The translations under genes were made by a program, and so were the position numbers. Below the pieces are notes generated by a model. It was not told the origin of the DNA, did no database searches, and saw only the letters and a list, made by a program, of their open reading frames with translations. A stretch of 64,000 nucleotides of DNA from Mytilus edulis (taxonomy: Eukaryota > Mollusca > Bivalvia > Mytilida > Mytilidae), in contig NC_092357.1 in assembly GCF_963676685.1 (NCBI RefSeq), positions 21,356,647 through 21,420,646 on the forward strand. Direction: 5' to 3'. Positions 37,501 through 47,630 of this stretch are shown piece by piece. The stretch's first letter is position 1, and the number at the start of each line of letters is the position of its first letter.

Positions 37501-40500
37501 GTTTGACTATTACAAAATTGATTTTGGACGCCTTCTTTTACCAATAAACATTTGTAACATATGTGACATGTCAAATATCCATTTTTAAAAGAAATATTTA
37601 TGAAATCTTCTACACTTTGAAAGCTGAGTCAACAATGATGAGAAACAAAAGTAGATGTCATTTAAATTAAAACAATTAGCCAAATGAAGATGGGCAATGA
37701 TTTTTTTTTCACTTCTTCATTATAGCATATGTGACAGATATTTTGGCAGTTGCTTTATTATTTGTAAAAAAATCCTCTCAAAAGTATTGCCATAAAGGAA
37801 CAATTTTTATTTTATAAATATAATGGAAATTATATTTGTAACACAGGTTTAATGAAATTATGAAGGAAAAAGAAAAAAAAAAGCCATTTTTCCCCAACAT
37901 ATGTGACTTGACATTTTGACATCTTGTATAACAATATGTGACTTTTTACATCATTTATATTTATCTTTTGATTTTCTACTTCAAGTTAATTGAAAAACTA
38001 AGTAATTAAGTTTGGATATTTATCCTAAGATTTTTATGCCCCACCTACGATAGTAGAGGGGCATTATGTTTTCTGGTCTGTTCGTCCATCCGTCCGTTCG
38101 TTCGTTCGTCTGTCCCGTGTCAGGTTAAAGTTTTTGGTCAAGGTAGTTTTTGATGAAGTTGAAGTCCAATTAACTTGAAACTTAGTACACATGTCATGCA
38201 TGTGCCCTATGATATGATCTTTCTAATTTAAATGCCAAATTAGAGTTTTGACCCTAATTTCACGGTCCACTGAACATGTAAAATGATAATGCGAGTGGGG
38301 CATCCGTGTACTATGGACACATTCTTGTTAGTTTTGCAATTCAATATGATATGCATATTTATTATTTATAATCTAGTATTTAATATCACAATATTTATGA
38401 TGTTCTACTTCCATTCTGTAATATTATAAGAGACCCCATTCTAAATCTAATAAATTATACACAAATAGGACATATATCAATGCAAATGAAACACAATGTA
38501 CATGATATAAGAATGTGGTAATCGGAGGAGCATTTTCCTGCTATGAACTAATGTACTTTCAATATTGTCAACAGTGTAAGAAACTTATTGAGAAACTAAT
38601 CTTGAAGCAAACATCTTGATCTGTATATAAGAGAGTCAGAATATACGAAAGGGAGATTCAAACTCATAAGCCAAAAACAAACTGACAATGACATGTCAAA
38701 AAACTAAAGAAGTTAAAAAAACAAAACAAAAGTCTAAAAAACACAACATAAAAAAACATGACGAATTTTGGAATCTGAAATCATCTTTTTTGTCGTAAAG
38801 TTTAGTTCTCAACTGACCTTCAATGTCAATATCCATATGTGTCTGTCCCTGTTGTCATTTGTTGCTGTTTATCATAATTATTTTTTTATACCCCCGCTTT
38901 ATAAAATGGGGGTTTACTGTTTTACCTCTGTCTGTCTGTCAGTCAGTCCGTCCATCTGTCCATCCGTTCGTCCTTCCGTCCCATAAATATTTTCGTTGCA
39001 TTTTTATCAGGAACTACATTTCAAGGATTTCTGAAATTTGGTTTCAAGGTTTATTTGAGTGAGCTATACCGTGTGATGCATTTTCAGATTCATCACTCAA
39101 CAACTTCCTGTTTACCGAACACTTACATCATTTTACACATGATAGCCAAGTTGAAAATTTTTGTCACATTTTTCACAGGAATTATACATTACAAGGATTT
39201 TTGAAATTTGGTTTCAAGGTTTATATGAGTGAGCTATACCGTGTGATGCGTATTCAGATTCATCACTCAACAACTTCCTGTTTACTGAACACTTACATGT
39301 ACATCATTTTACACATGATAGCCAAGTTGAAAATTTTCGTCACATTTTTCTCAGGAACTACATTACAAGTATTTCTGAAATTTGGTTTCAAGGTTTATAT
39401 GAGTGAGCTATACCGTGTGATGCATTTTCAGATTCATCACTCAACAACTTCCTGTTTACCGAACACTTACATCATTTTACACATGATAGCCAAGTTGAAA
39501 ATTTTTGTCACATTTTTCTCAGGAACTACAGTAACATTACAAGGATTTCTGAAATTTGGTTTCAAGGTTTATATGAGTGAGCTATACAGTGTGATGCATT
39601 TTCAGATTCATCACTCAACAACTTCCTGTTTACCGAACACTTACATGTACATCATTTTACACATGATAGCCAAGTTGAAAATTTTCGTCACATTTTTCTC
39701 AGGAACTACATTACAAGTATTTCTGAAATTTGGTTTCAAGGTTTATATGAGTGAGCTATACCGTGTGATGCATTTTCAGATTCATCACTCAACAACTTCC
39801 TGTTTACCGAACACTTACATCATTTTACACATGATAGCCAAGTTGAAAATTTTTGTCACATTTTTCTCAGGAACTACAGTAACATTACAAGGATTTCTGA
39901 AATTTGGTTTCAAGGTTTATATGAGTGAGCTATACAGTGTGATGCATTTTCAGATTCATCACTCAACAACTTCCTGTTTAACGAACACTTACATCATTTT
40001 ACACATCACTCAACAACTTCCTGTTTACCGAACACTTACATCATTTTACACATGGTAGCCAAGTTGAAAATTTTCGTCACATTTTTCTCAGGAACTACAG
40101 TTACATTACAAGGATTTCTAAAAACTTATCATTTTGGGGTCCTTTGCAACTTGCCGTGTGGTGTTGGCTTTTGCTCCGTGTTGAAGCCATAGGGTGAACT
40201 AAAATGGCTATTAACTTCAACATCAGTTGATCTCTGGTGGAGAGTTGTCATATCTGCAATCGTACCACATCTTATTTTTCTATGGCAACAAACGGTCTGT
40301 TTAAATAATTTTATTAGTCCCCTACTTGAGTCCCCTACTTAGTCCCCTACCAACAAAGTTGGAGGGGACTTTAGGTTTGCACTCTGTCCGTCTGTCCGTC
40401 CGTCTGTCTGTCCGTCTGTCCCTCCGTCCGTCAATCCATCCGTCCAGGAAATCAGCTTTCCACACTTTTTTTCGTCATGCTTTAAGATATTGGTTTGATA

Positions 40501-43500
40501 TTTGGTATATAGTACAACCATGACAAGTTACAGATCAAGTTCTTATTTTGTTGCGGTCGGATGATTTTTTTGCAGAGTTATGGCCCTTGGACTTAGTAAA
40601 ATCACATAAGTAATCAGTTTTCCTTACTTTTTTTCATCATGCTTTAAGATATTGGTTTGATATTTGGTATATAGTACAACCATGACAAGTTACAGATCAA
40701 GTTCTAATTTTGTTCCGGTTGGATGATTTTTTGCAGAGTTATGGCCCTTGGACTTAGAAAAATCACATAAGTAATCAGTTTTCCGCACTTTTTTTAACCA
40801 TGCTTCAAGATATTGACTTAATATTTGCCATATAGTTTAACCATGACAAGTTATAAATCAAGTTTGAATTTTGTTACGGTCTGATGATTTTTTGCAGAGT
40901 TATGGTCCTTGGAAAAATTCACTCAAATAATTGGTTTTCCACATTTTGTTTTTTAGCTCACCTTTCCTAAAAGGAAATGTGAGCTTTTGCCATCACTTGG
41001 CATCCGTCGTCGTCATCGTCTGTCGTAAACTATTTCAAAGATCTTCTCCTCTGAAACTACTGAACCAATTCCAACCAAACTTGAGCTGAATGATCCTTAG
41101 GGTATCTAGAATAAAGTTTGTGTTTTATTTTCCATTTCGTCAAAAACATGGCCGCCATGGCTAAAAATAGAACATATGGGTAAAATGCAGTTTTTGGCTT
41201 ATATCTCTTAAACTAAAGCATTAAGAGCAAATCTGATGGAGTAAAAATGTTCATTAGGTCAAGATCTATCAGCGCTGAAATTTTCAGATGAATTGAAAAA
41301 CCAATTGTTGGGTTGCTGCCACTTAATGAAATTTTGCAGTTTTTGGTCATTATCTTGAATATTATTATAGATAAAGATAAACTGTAAACAGTAAAAATGA
41401 TCAGCAAAGTAAGATCTACAAATAAGTTAATATGACCAAAATTGTCAATTGACCCCTTACATGCCTTAAGGAGTTATTGTCCTTTAATGACAATTTTACA
41501 TAATTTGTTCATCATATTTGCTAACTTAAAAAAATCTTGTCCTCTGAAACTACTGAACCAATTTCAACCAAACTTAAGGTGAATGATCAGTAGGGTGTCT
41601 TTAATAAAGTTTGTGTTTTAGTTTGCATTTCGTCAAAAAACATGGCTGCAATGGCTAAAAATAAAACATAGGGGTAAAATGCAGTTTTTCGCTTATATCT
41701 CAAAAACTAAAGCATTTAGAGCAAATATGACATGGGTAAAAATGTTCATTAGGTCAAGATCTAACAGTGCTGAAATTTTCAGATGAATTGAAAAACCCAT
41801 TGTTGGGTTGCTTCCACTTAATTGGTAATTTTAAGGAAATTTTGCAGTTTTTTGTCATTATCTTGAATATTATTATAGATAAAGATAAACTGTATACAGC
41901 AAAAATGATCAGCAAAGTAAGATCTACAAATAAGTTAATATGACCAAAATTGTCAATTGACCCCTTAAGCAGTTATTGCCCTTTAAAGACATTTTTCACA
42001 ATTTATTTTTTTGTTGGCTTACTTTAAAAAATCTTCTCCTTTGAAACTGCTGAATAAATTTCAGCCAAACTCAGGCTGAATGAGTTTCAGAGTATCTAGT
42101 ATAAATTTTATATTTATTTCCTTGTACGTCAAGAAACATAGCCTGTATGACTAAAATAGAACATAGGGGTAAAATGCATTTTTTTGCTTTTGAAGAAGAT
42201 ATGATCAGATTCAAGAATATTTATATATTAAATTGAAAAGCCAAAATAATCATTGATGAAAGATTTAAGCAAAAAATTTAAGGTGAGCGATTCAGGCTCT
42301 TAAGAGCCTCTTGTTTTGCAAAGTAATGGTCCTTGGAATTTGATTTTTGGGAACAATGAATTTTAACTGGTAGGGGACTATGTATTGCCATGCAATACTC
42401 TTAGAATGCTGGATACTATCCATGCTGGTCTGTGTCCACACTTGTTGTTTATCAATAACATGTGTGATTATTGACAACATCACATATGCCCATTGCTTCT
42501 AGTTTCATGAATAAAGTTTATAATAACGTCAAGATTCAATAATGTTTTTTAATTTAATTATAATGAACCAAAGAAATAAATATTTCTATTTGTAAGTACC
42601 ATCGGGATATGATAAGCTTCAAATGTTCATACATGATTGTTGACAGCACCATCATCACATATATGTTACTATTATAATAAGTGATAACAATTTAAATACA
42701 TGATTTTCGGTACTGATTAAAATTCCAAGTTACAGATGAGAAATCTTCACCAAGTTAAAAAAATAATTCTAAAAAGAATTTTCTGCATGTATCCCAAAGT
42801 GGCAGTAACATGCAATCTAAAACCATTGTGATGTTTGACTTTCAATATTATGGTCAAGAATCACAAAAGAAAAAATGTCAAACAGTCAAATCACAAATGT
42901 GCACATATCCTAATGAGGTCCTTGTGGTCTTATCATACTTTGGTATTTGGCAACAGATGTATATTCTCTGTTTTCAAGAACTACATATTTTTAAAGGATA
43001 TCAAAACAAGTATAAGACAATTTATTCTCGATTTCATGTTCATTTGTGATAAATTGTTCATATGTTATAATGCTGTGAAGTGTTGACGGACAAAGTACAA
43101 TTGGCAAATCTCGGCAGATTCCTCTACCCAACGTTATCATAATTGTATATAACAATGCAGTGATGATGACTTTCAATATAAGCAATTGTCCTTAATAATG
43201 ACTCCTGTAAACAATGGATAACAATGAAAGTGAAATGCACATTTGTTATCCTTAATGTTGACGGACATTTGAAAGAAGTTTTTTTTCTTTCTTTTTTTCT
43301 CTCATAGAAGAATTAACAGGGGCAATATAATCCAAATATGAATAGGTCGATCAACTATAAAGGTCCTTGTTTTCATATACATTAACTTTCAACTGACAGC
43401 TGTTATATGCATTACAAATATTTTTCTGTAAATATAAATTTGACGGACAGTAATCACAAATGAACTGCATATTAAAACATTAAAAATCACCCATTTTCAC

Positions 43501-44952
43501 CAATTAAATTCACAAAACAAGTAGTTTACAACAAAAAACACACTATTAAGAACTACCTGAAATGAATAAAAACCATTCACTTTATATTTTTTCAACATAT
43601 TTTTAATCTTTTACTTGGTGATGTATAATTTGTCACATTTTAAAAGGGCAAAAATGATGCCTTTTTGAAAAATAATCTTTATTTAAAAAAAAGTTGACAG
43701 CCTATCAAAATATAATTATTCATACTATCTCTTCATTATATAAGCAACATATTTGCCCATTTTGCAGCATTCAATTGCTTCTTACAAAAAGATATTCTAT
43801 GTTTTCCCTGCTATACCACTAAAGCACTGTGTAAATGGACTGACCCAGCTGCACTCGGCAAAGCACATTTTTATTTTTAAACAAGCAACTTGTTTTTCTC
43901 ACCTATCCATATAAACTTACAGCATGTTTTTACCCTACCTGTAAGGTCCATATTACCTCATGTACAAGTCAGGGAAGGAGGATATTTGGTCAGTGGATAC
44001 ATCTTAGGTATTAACCAACTGGATGATTATATCAGTACCAAAATAAGGTGACCTTGCCCTACATTTTTGTTATAACACGCTTTGCAAAGAAAGGGAGCAG
44101 TGGTGGGAGGGGATTAAAGCTGTTGTTTACTACTCCTCCATTTCATGCATTTCTTTATTATATATATTTTCAGAACAAACAGCATATGTATCAGCATTTG
44201 TGCAAGCATTACGGACTGATATGAAGAACGGCCATGCTAAAATGTGGATAGATGAATTGATAAAAATCCTTTTGAAATGTGTCCGTGCTGATGGGTCAGC
44301 TGACGTAAGTGGTTTTGCTCCAGTTCAGTATGACAACACCAACACTGTCATGGAAATTGTTTTTGGTGATTTAGATAATTCAATAACTCAGATGGAGTAT
44401 AATGCAGAACCCTATTTTAGCAGTTCATTCAGTAATTCTTCATCTTTAGTAAGCAGCCTTTCATCTTTAAATCTCGAATCAACAGGATTAACTGAAGCAG
44501 CTGATTTAGCACCAGAAGTACATCCTGTACATTTATCACAACCACACAAGAAAGTTGTGCCAGATTTTTGTGTTGCCCTTCCAGCCTTTCCTGGTATATT
44601 CCCATTAGTATTTGAACTGAAACCTGCCTATCAGGAGTCACATGGACTTGTTCAAAACATTCAACAAATGTTGTCTAAACTGTTCTTCCAAGATATTGTT
44701 TTTGGCATTGTTGTCTCACCTAGATCATTTCAACTATCAGTTATTATAAAAAAGGATAAAGATCTTCATTTTGCAAGTACACCCAGTATGACATTTAGAG
44801 GTATTCAGAATCCACCAAAACTTGATTTGAAAGAGTTAAATACAATGTGTACCTTCATATTCAGAGTCTTAAAATGGGCCAGGAAATCAAAATGCATGAT
44901 CAAAACCAAAGACAGCTGTGAGTTGGAGAAAAAATCTGAAAAGTCACTATGA
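26512..44952 (+). CDS. Three-exon gene, 421 aa, PD-(D/E)XK nuclease-like C-terminal domain
   Basis: Exons 26512-26598, 33480-33879 and 44174-44952 are joined by GT..AG introns whose phases agree (0, then 1) and give 1,266 nt, exactly 422 codons with the stop. Start: ATGG after an AAG run, giving MASSKDLRSAAGKRH. Residues 30-162 are helical and acidic, unrecognised. Residues about 285-360 read KKVVPDFCVALP...FPLVFELKP...VQNIQQML: P292-D293, then E310-L311-K312, then a helix with Q323/Q326/Q327. This matches the PD-(D/E)XK core layout (strand D, strand E-x-K, helix with Q). A Ser-rich linker lies at about 244-262, and the C-terminus is basic. No signal peptide or membrane segment is seen. The introns hold most of the window's HINE-type repeats. 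The open frames, conserved-looking splice sites and lack of stops argue for a live host gene. Nuclease activity is inference; I do not recognise the family by name. Confidence 0.75.
26742..27364. mobile_element. TTAA-flanked foldback element, copy 1 (piggyBac-type MITE)
   Basis: Begins GGTTTATGTACCCTTCTG and ends with the complement, directly bounded by TTAA on both sides (26738-26741 and 27365-27368), the target duplication of piggyBac elements. The arms are very long inverted repeats (about 230 bp in the intact copy at 50035-50773); here the left arm has lost about 116 bp after GCCATTTTTGTA. Noncoding. It lies 140 bp into intron 1 of the 421-aa gene. Confidence 0.85.
27521..28155. repeat. 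Cluster of dispersed CCATTTCGTACCAT motifs with an embedded inverted-repeat element
   Basis: The 14-mer CCATTTCGTACCAT or a one-base variant occurs at 27521, 27930, 27951, 27974, 27995, 28025, 28056 and 28108, always in one orientation, with spacers of varying length. Between the first and second copies lies a 356-bp segment (27541-27896) whose ends ACACCTAATCGCTATTTA and complement form an imperfect inverted repeat, probably a MITE inserted into the motif cluster. Both sit in intron 1. Confidence 0.75.
28156..29091. other. AT-rich intron sequence
   Basis: Nothing recognisable: no coding frame, no repeat family I know, only homopolymer-rich AT sequence inside intron 1. Confidence 0.5.
29092..31004 (+). 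mobile_element. HINE-like element, AGCTCACC family, longest copy
   Basis: The 5' end is a hairpin, AGCTCACCTGGCCT with AGGCCATGTGAGCT, followed by a (GTC)n microsatellite (29140-29200). The core is a tandem array of ~500-bp units starting at 29219, 29719, 30218 and, partial, 30717. Near the 3' end the subterminal CAGGTGAGC (complement of the 5' tip) precedes a terminal hairpin AGGCTCTTGAGAGCCT (30983-30998) and CTTGTT. This layout (5' tip, microsatellite, tandem core, subterminal inverted repeat, 3' hairpin) is that of Helentron-associated elements (HINE/DINE, bivalve pearl). No coding capacity; mobilisation would need a Helentron elsewhere. Confidence 0.75.
31124..31347. repeat. Tandem duplication of a ~110-bp GC-richer block
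   Basis: GACTGAAATACGATTAGAAT starts two adjacent units (31124 and 31229) ending in ACCCGGATTCACCTGTGGTA. The second has an extra ~14 bp around TAGGGTGCGAACGTG. Both contain repeated GCGAACG words and stand out against the AT-rich background. Confidence 0.9.
31348..32411. other. Intron sequence with a dispersed-repeat fragment
   Basis: No gene. A fragment of another common bivalve repeat starts near 32090 (GTGGCGGTTCCAGAAG), containing a 12-G run at 32116-32127. The rest is unique AT-rich DNA. Confidence 0.5.
32412..32870 (+). mobile_element. HINE-like element, AGCTCACC family, 3'-truncated copy
   Basis: The 5' hairpin GCTCACCTTTCTTTAAAGGAAATGTGAGC is preceded by a T run and followed by GGCGTCCGTCGTCGTC and the core block with CTTCTCCTCTGAAAC. 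The subterminal repeat and 3' hairpin are absent, so the copy is truncated; its right edge is approximate. Confidence 0.7.
33480..33879 (+). CDS. Exon 2 of the 421-aa gene
   Basis: Acceptor TTTTGCTTTCAG ends at 33479; the exon opens AWKANYNQRALLL and runs to ...EAFGKMSL plus one base before the donor GTAACA at 33880. The frame stays open beyond the donor to 34121, but that extension runs into a MITE fragment at 34065, which argues that it is not coding. Confidence 0.75.
34065..34180. mobile_element. Half copy of the GCTCAGGT MITE
   Basis: GCAGCTCAGGTGGATTTTGC followed by the CCCACC-rich block and CTAGCTATATTCTCTTTG matches the complement of the right half of the MITE at 22907-23166. It begins 185 bp after the exon 2 donor, in intron 2. 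Confidence 0.7.
34181..35690 (+). mobile_element. (GTCTGTC) repeat element interrupted by another HINE-like element
   Basis: Starts near CACCCTGTCCATCCGTCTG and has diverged ~175-bp core units (TCCTGAGGATGTGCATAAGG, CAAGGGAGACAATTGAA). The core stops at CACAGTTG (34480) and resumes at TACACAACATTAGGATGG (35465), with the 978-bp element 34482-35459 inserted between. Ends are not resolved; assignment to the HINE-like group rests on the microsatellite plus tandem core. Confidence 0.55.
34482..35459 (+). mobile_element. HINE-like element, ATACCCCACG family
   Basis: 5' hairpin: ATACCCCACGCAAC, GAA loop, GTTGCGGAGGGTAT. Then (GTCC)n at 34528-34570. Five tandem core units of 169-170 bp start at 34581, 34750, 34919, 35088 and 35258. 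At the 3' end CGTGGGGTAT (exact complement of the 5' ATACCCCACG) precedes a perfect hairpin GTGAGCGTGCTCAC (35435-35448) and TAAGGTTCTTT. The same layout as the AGCTCACC family but with unrelated sequence. Inserted between two T residues of the surrounding element. Confidence 0.8.
35911..36155 (+). mobile_element. HINE-like element, ATGCCCCACC family, copy 1
   Basis: Tip ATGCCCCACCTACGATAG then GTAGAGGGGCAT forms the 5' hairpin; CGTCCGTCCGTCTG follows. There is a single core unit. The 3' end has GTGGGGCAT (complement of the tip) and a short GTGT..ACAC stem. Preceded by a (CTG)n and T run. Confidence 0.75.
36156..38035. other. Diverged repeats in intron 2
   Basis: No gene. Two diverged copies of a longer repeat are visible: AAATATTTAATCACAATCC near 36500 versus a similar block near 37258, and GTCCAAAATTAAACTTTG near 36715 versus 37035. 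At 37558, 37727 and 37898 the word CATATGTGAC recurs at about 170-bp spacing, suggesting an old tandem core of the size seen in the neighbouring elements. Confidence 0.5.
38036..38331 (+). mobile_element. HINE-like element, ATGCCCCACC family, copy 2
   Basis: Same tip and hairpin as the copy at 35911, microsatellite TCCATCCGTCCGTTCGTTCG, single core, subterminal GTGGGGCAT and end ATTCTTGTT. Contains a ~45-bp block (ACGGTCCACTGAACATG region) absent from the other copy. Confidence 0.75.
38887..40120 (+). mobile_element. HINE-like element, ATACCCCCGC family, with ~174-bp tandem core
   Basis: 5' tip ATACCCCCGCTTTATAAAAT then GGGGGT; a CTGTCTGTCAGTCAGTCC microsatellite (38930-38985) follows. Core units start at TGAAATTTGGTTTCAAGG near 39031, 39201, 39375, 39549, 39723 and 39897 (periods 170, then 174). 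Alternate units share variants (TACATGTACATC versus TACATC; ACTACATTAC versus ACAGTAACATTAC), making a 348-bp dimer. Because 174 is divisible by three, a 285-codon frame (39201-40058) stays open; I regard it as a by-product. The 3' end is not resolved. Confidence 0.75.
40135..40274 (-). repeat. Mytilid repeat, 3'-end fragment
   Basis: Contains GGTGTTGGCTTTTGCTCCGT and GGTGGAGAGTTGTCATATC, ending CGTACCACATCTT, the complement of the GAAGATGTGGTATG start. Confidence 0.7.
40341..42404 (+). mobile_element. HINE-like element, AGTCCCCTACC family, interrupted by an AGCTCACC element
   Basis: 5' hairpin AGTCCCCTACCAAC, AAA loop, GTTGGAGGGGACT, preceded by two partial tips (40316-40340). A CCGTCTGTCCGTCC microsatellite and ~161-bp core units follow (40451, 40613, 40773). 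The core is cut at 40954 by another element and resumes at GCAAAGTAATGGTCC (42316). The 3' end has GGTAGGGGACT (complement of the tip), a perfect hairpin GTATTGCCATGCAATAC (42382-42398) and TCTTAG. Confidence 0.8.
40955..42315 (+). mobile_element. HINE-like element, AGCTCACC family, nested copy
   Basis: 5' hairpin AGCTCACCTTTCCT / AAAGGAAATGTGAGC after a T run, short GTCGTCGTC tract, two to three ~500-bp core units, subterminal AAGGTGAGC and terminal hairpin AGGCTCTTAAGAGCCT (42294-42309) then CTTGTTTT. Inserted in the same orientation inside the AGTCCCCTACC element. Confidence 0.8.
42405..44173. other. Rest of intron 2
   Basis: No gene and no repeat family recognised. TTGACGGACA recurs near 43083, 43258 and 43440 without clear periodicity. 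Ends at the exon 3 acceptor. Confidence 0.5.
44174..44952 (+). CDS. Exon 3 of the 421-aa gene, with the PD...ELK motif
   Basis: Acceptor TATATTTTCAG ends at 44173. The split codon G|AA gives E163, followed by QTAYVSAFVQALRTDMKNGH. It contains the whole candidate nuclease domain and ends in a TGA at 44950-44952 after KKSEKSL. Confidence 0.8.
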
Positions 44953-45205
44953 AAACTTAAAGTCATATGAAACGAGTTGTAGAAAAAAAAGTTGAACATG
45001 ATTTTTTTAACTAAATAGTAAGTTTATAGTATAAAACTTTTATCCATACACTTGTTTTTGTGAAAACTCTTATATTTCAATGTAAAACTTCATGAAATGT
45101 ACGGCTTCTGAATTATTTACTTCCAGTGAGTAATTGTTCCGAGATTCACCGAATGCTTTTCGGTATGCATGATTTCTCTCGGAAACAATGTGAAAGCCGT
45201 TACTG

Positions 45206-46260
45206 CGCAAGTACATTGTACCAACTTCACCTGCATATGGGATATATATTTCCCAACTTATTCGATATTCAATAGCTTGCAGCTCCTACTCCGACTTTGT
45301 AAAACGTCATCAGTGTCTGGGTAGAAAGTTGATGAACCAGGGTTATGTCAAAGAACGTCTTGTCCTTTTTCTAAAAAAGTTCATCGGAAGGTACCAAGAC
45401 CTTGTTGATAAATATTACGTATCAACTTCTCAAATAATACACGATGGTCTTGATGTATAGATTCTGCGTACTGATGTTGTTTATCATCTTAACAACGTGT
45501 TTTATAGTTCTTTCAATTGTCTTTGTTCTATAATTAATATTACTTGTACTGTTGAATGGTTTATGTGATATTCGTTTGACGTGGCTCGGTACTTATATAT
45601 CTCGTCAATGTGTTTGTATTGACTTTCATTTTTTGGTGGTTTGTTTTGTATATGCGACTTTTTGTATTTCTTTTGTTCTTATAACGTGACTCTGTACTTA
45701 TAAAGATCCCGTCAGTATGATATTGTTCTATCATATGTCATCTATTATGAATTACTATATACGTTGAACCACAAACGTCAAAATCATTCAATCGCGTAGT
45801 GGAATTAACTGTTTGTCTATGTAAAATTTTAAAATGGTTTGTATGCACATTGAACGACAAATTTATCAGACAATGAATGTGTTCGTAGATAGTAGATGTT
45901 TTTGTGTTCTGTTAAATTGTTCCTTTTAAAATTGTTATACGATGATGACTGATGTACCCATATTTGGACTATTTTATTTATTGTGTCTGTTCATTTAACG
46001 CATCAATGTAAATATAACGGTATTTGATGAGACTGTCATTAAAGTGAGAGGGTTAGCGCTATAGAACCAGGTTTAATCCACCATTTTCTACATTTGAAAA
46101 TGCCTGTACCAAGTCAGGAATATGACCGTTCTTGTCCATTCGTTTTTGATACGTTTTGTTTTTTTATTTTGCCATGTGATTATGGACTTTCCGGATTGAT
46201 TTTCCTCTAAGTTCTGTATTTTTGTGATTTTACGTTTTTGTCAATATTATAATGCAAAAT
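45206..46260 (+). pseudogene. Retroelement reverse-transcriptase C-terminus and 3' tail, degenerate
   Basis: 45206-45460 reads in one frame ...VPTSPAYGIYISQLIRYS followed by YSDFVKRHQCLGRKLMNQGY and KKFIGRYQDLVDKY, ending at TAG. This block closes the ORF of a reverse transcriptase-bearing retroelement family very common in bivalves; I cannot name the clade with confidence. Sequence to about 46260, including GACTTTCCGGATTGATTTTC, resembles the 3' tail of the same family. The catalytic RT motifs are absent (5' truncated). Confidence 0.6.
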
Positions 46261-46783
46261 AAATCATACTAATATATTCTTATTTAACTACAACAATCTT
46301 TAACGGTATTGAAATTATAATAGGAAACACGCTTGTATAGTTCTAGTAATTCAAAGATGACGTAGATTTAGCATTTACAACTTAGACTGAACACACGCAT
46401 ATTACCATTACAAAGTATCTAATATCAAGTTAAATATGTGTACCATTCAAAAGAAACTATTAAAGTCGCAATACGTACGAGATATAAAAAAAAATGAAAT
46501 ATGATTTTGTTCTGTTTAATCATTATAATGAAAGAAAAATAGTGAAATTAAACGCATTACCTAAAGATGGATTACAACCAATGCCCCTTTAAATATAGGC
46601 AAATGTATACTGGTGTTTGATAGTTATCAATCAAATAAATGAAAACGAATCATGGGTCACTTAACGATTGGAATACTATATATCAATGAAATGGCATGCA
46701 ATATATCTTCACGTTATTTGAAAAAGATCAAACCAATATGATATGAGTAAATGTTTAATATGTACAAAAGAACAGTCACTGTT

Positions 46784-47570
46784 TAGCTCATCTGGGAGGC
46801 CAAGTGAGCTTTTTTCGTCCCTTGGTGTCCGGCGTCCGTCGTTATCCGTCGTCTGTTAACTTTAAAAAACTACTAGGCAAACTTTAACCAAACTTGACCA
46901 CAATCATCATTGGTGTATGTAGTTTTAAAAAAGAGTCTGATGACTCGGCCCGCTAACAAAGATGACCGCCATCGCTTAAAATAAAACATAGGGGTAAAAT
47001 GCAGTTTTTGGCTTATATCTCATACACCAAAGCATTTAGAGTAAATCATACGGAGTAAAATTGTTCATCAGGTTAAGATCTTCCTGCACTGAAATTTTCA
47101 GATGAATCAGAAAACCCGTTGTTGGGTTGCTACCCCTAAAATAGTAATTTTAAGGAAACTTTGCAGTTTTTGGTTATAATCTTGAATATTATTATATATA
47201 GAGATAAATTGTAAACAGCAATATTGTTCAGCAAAGTAAGATCTACAAATAAGTTAACAAGAACAAAGTGGTCTATTGGCCTTTTATGGAGTTGTTGACC
47301 TTTAAAGTCTATTTTTACCTATTTTTCATGAATTTTTGTAATCTTTTACAAAAATCTTCTCCTCTGAAACTGTTGAGGCTAATTTGACCAAAATTGGCTA
47401 CAACTTTAAAAGAAAAATGTGTCAGATACCAACGACAAGGGCCGACGTGGTTAAAAATAGGACGTAGGGGGAAAATGCAGTTTTTGACTTGTATATCTGA
47501 AATTTAAGCATTTCGAGCATATCTGACATATAATAAAATGTCCCTTGGAGCCTCTAGTTTCTTTTTCTTA
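46784..47570 (+). mobile_element. HINE-like element, AGCTCACC family, diverged copy
   Basis: Starts AGCTCATCTGGGAGGCC...AAGTGAGCT, then GTCCGGCGTCCGTCGTTATC, a single diverged core and an end GGAGCCTCTAGTTTC. The subterminal repeat and 3' hairpin are eroded. Older than the other three copies. Confidence 0.65.
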
Positions 47571-47630
47571 CAAGTGTATTCATTTCAAAATTGTGTGTCT
47601 TTTTAAAATAAAATTTATTTTTATTTTTAG

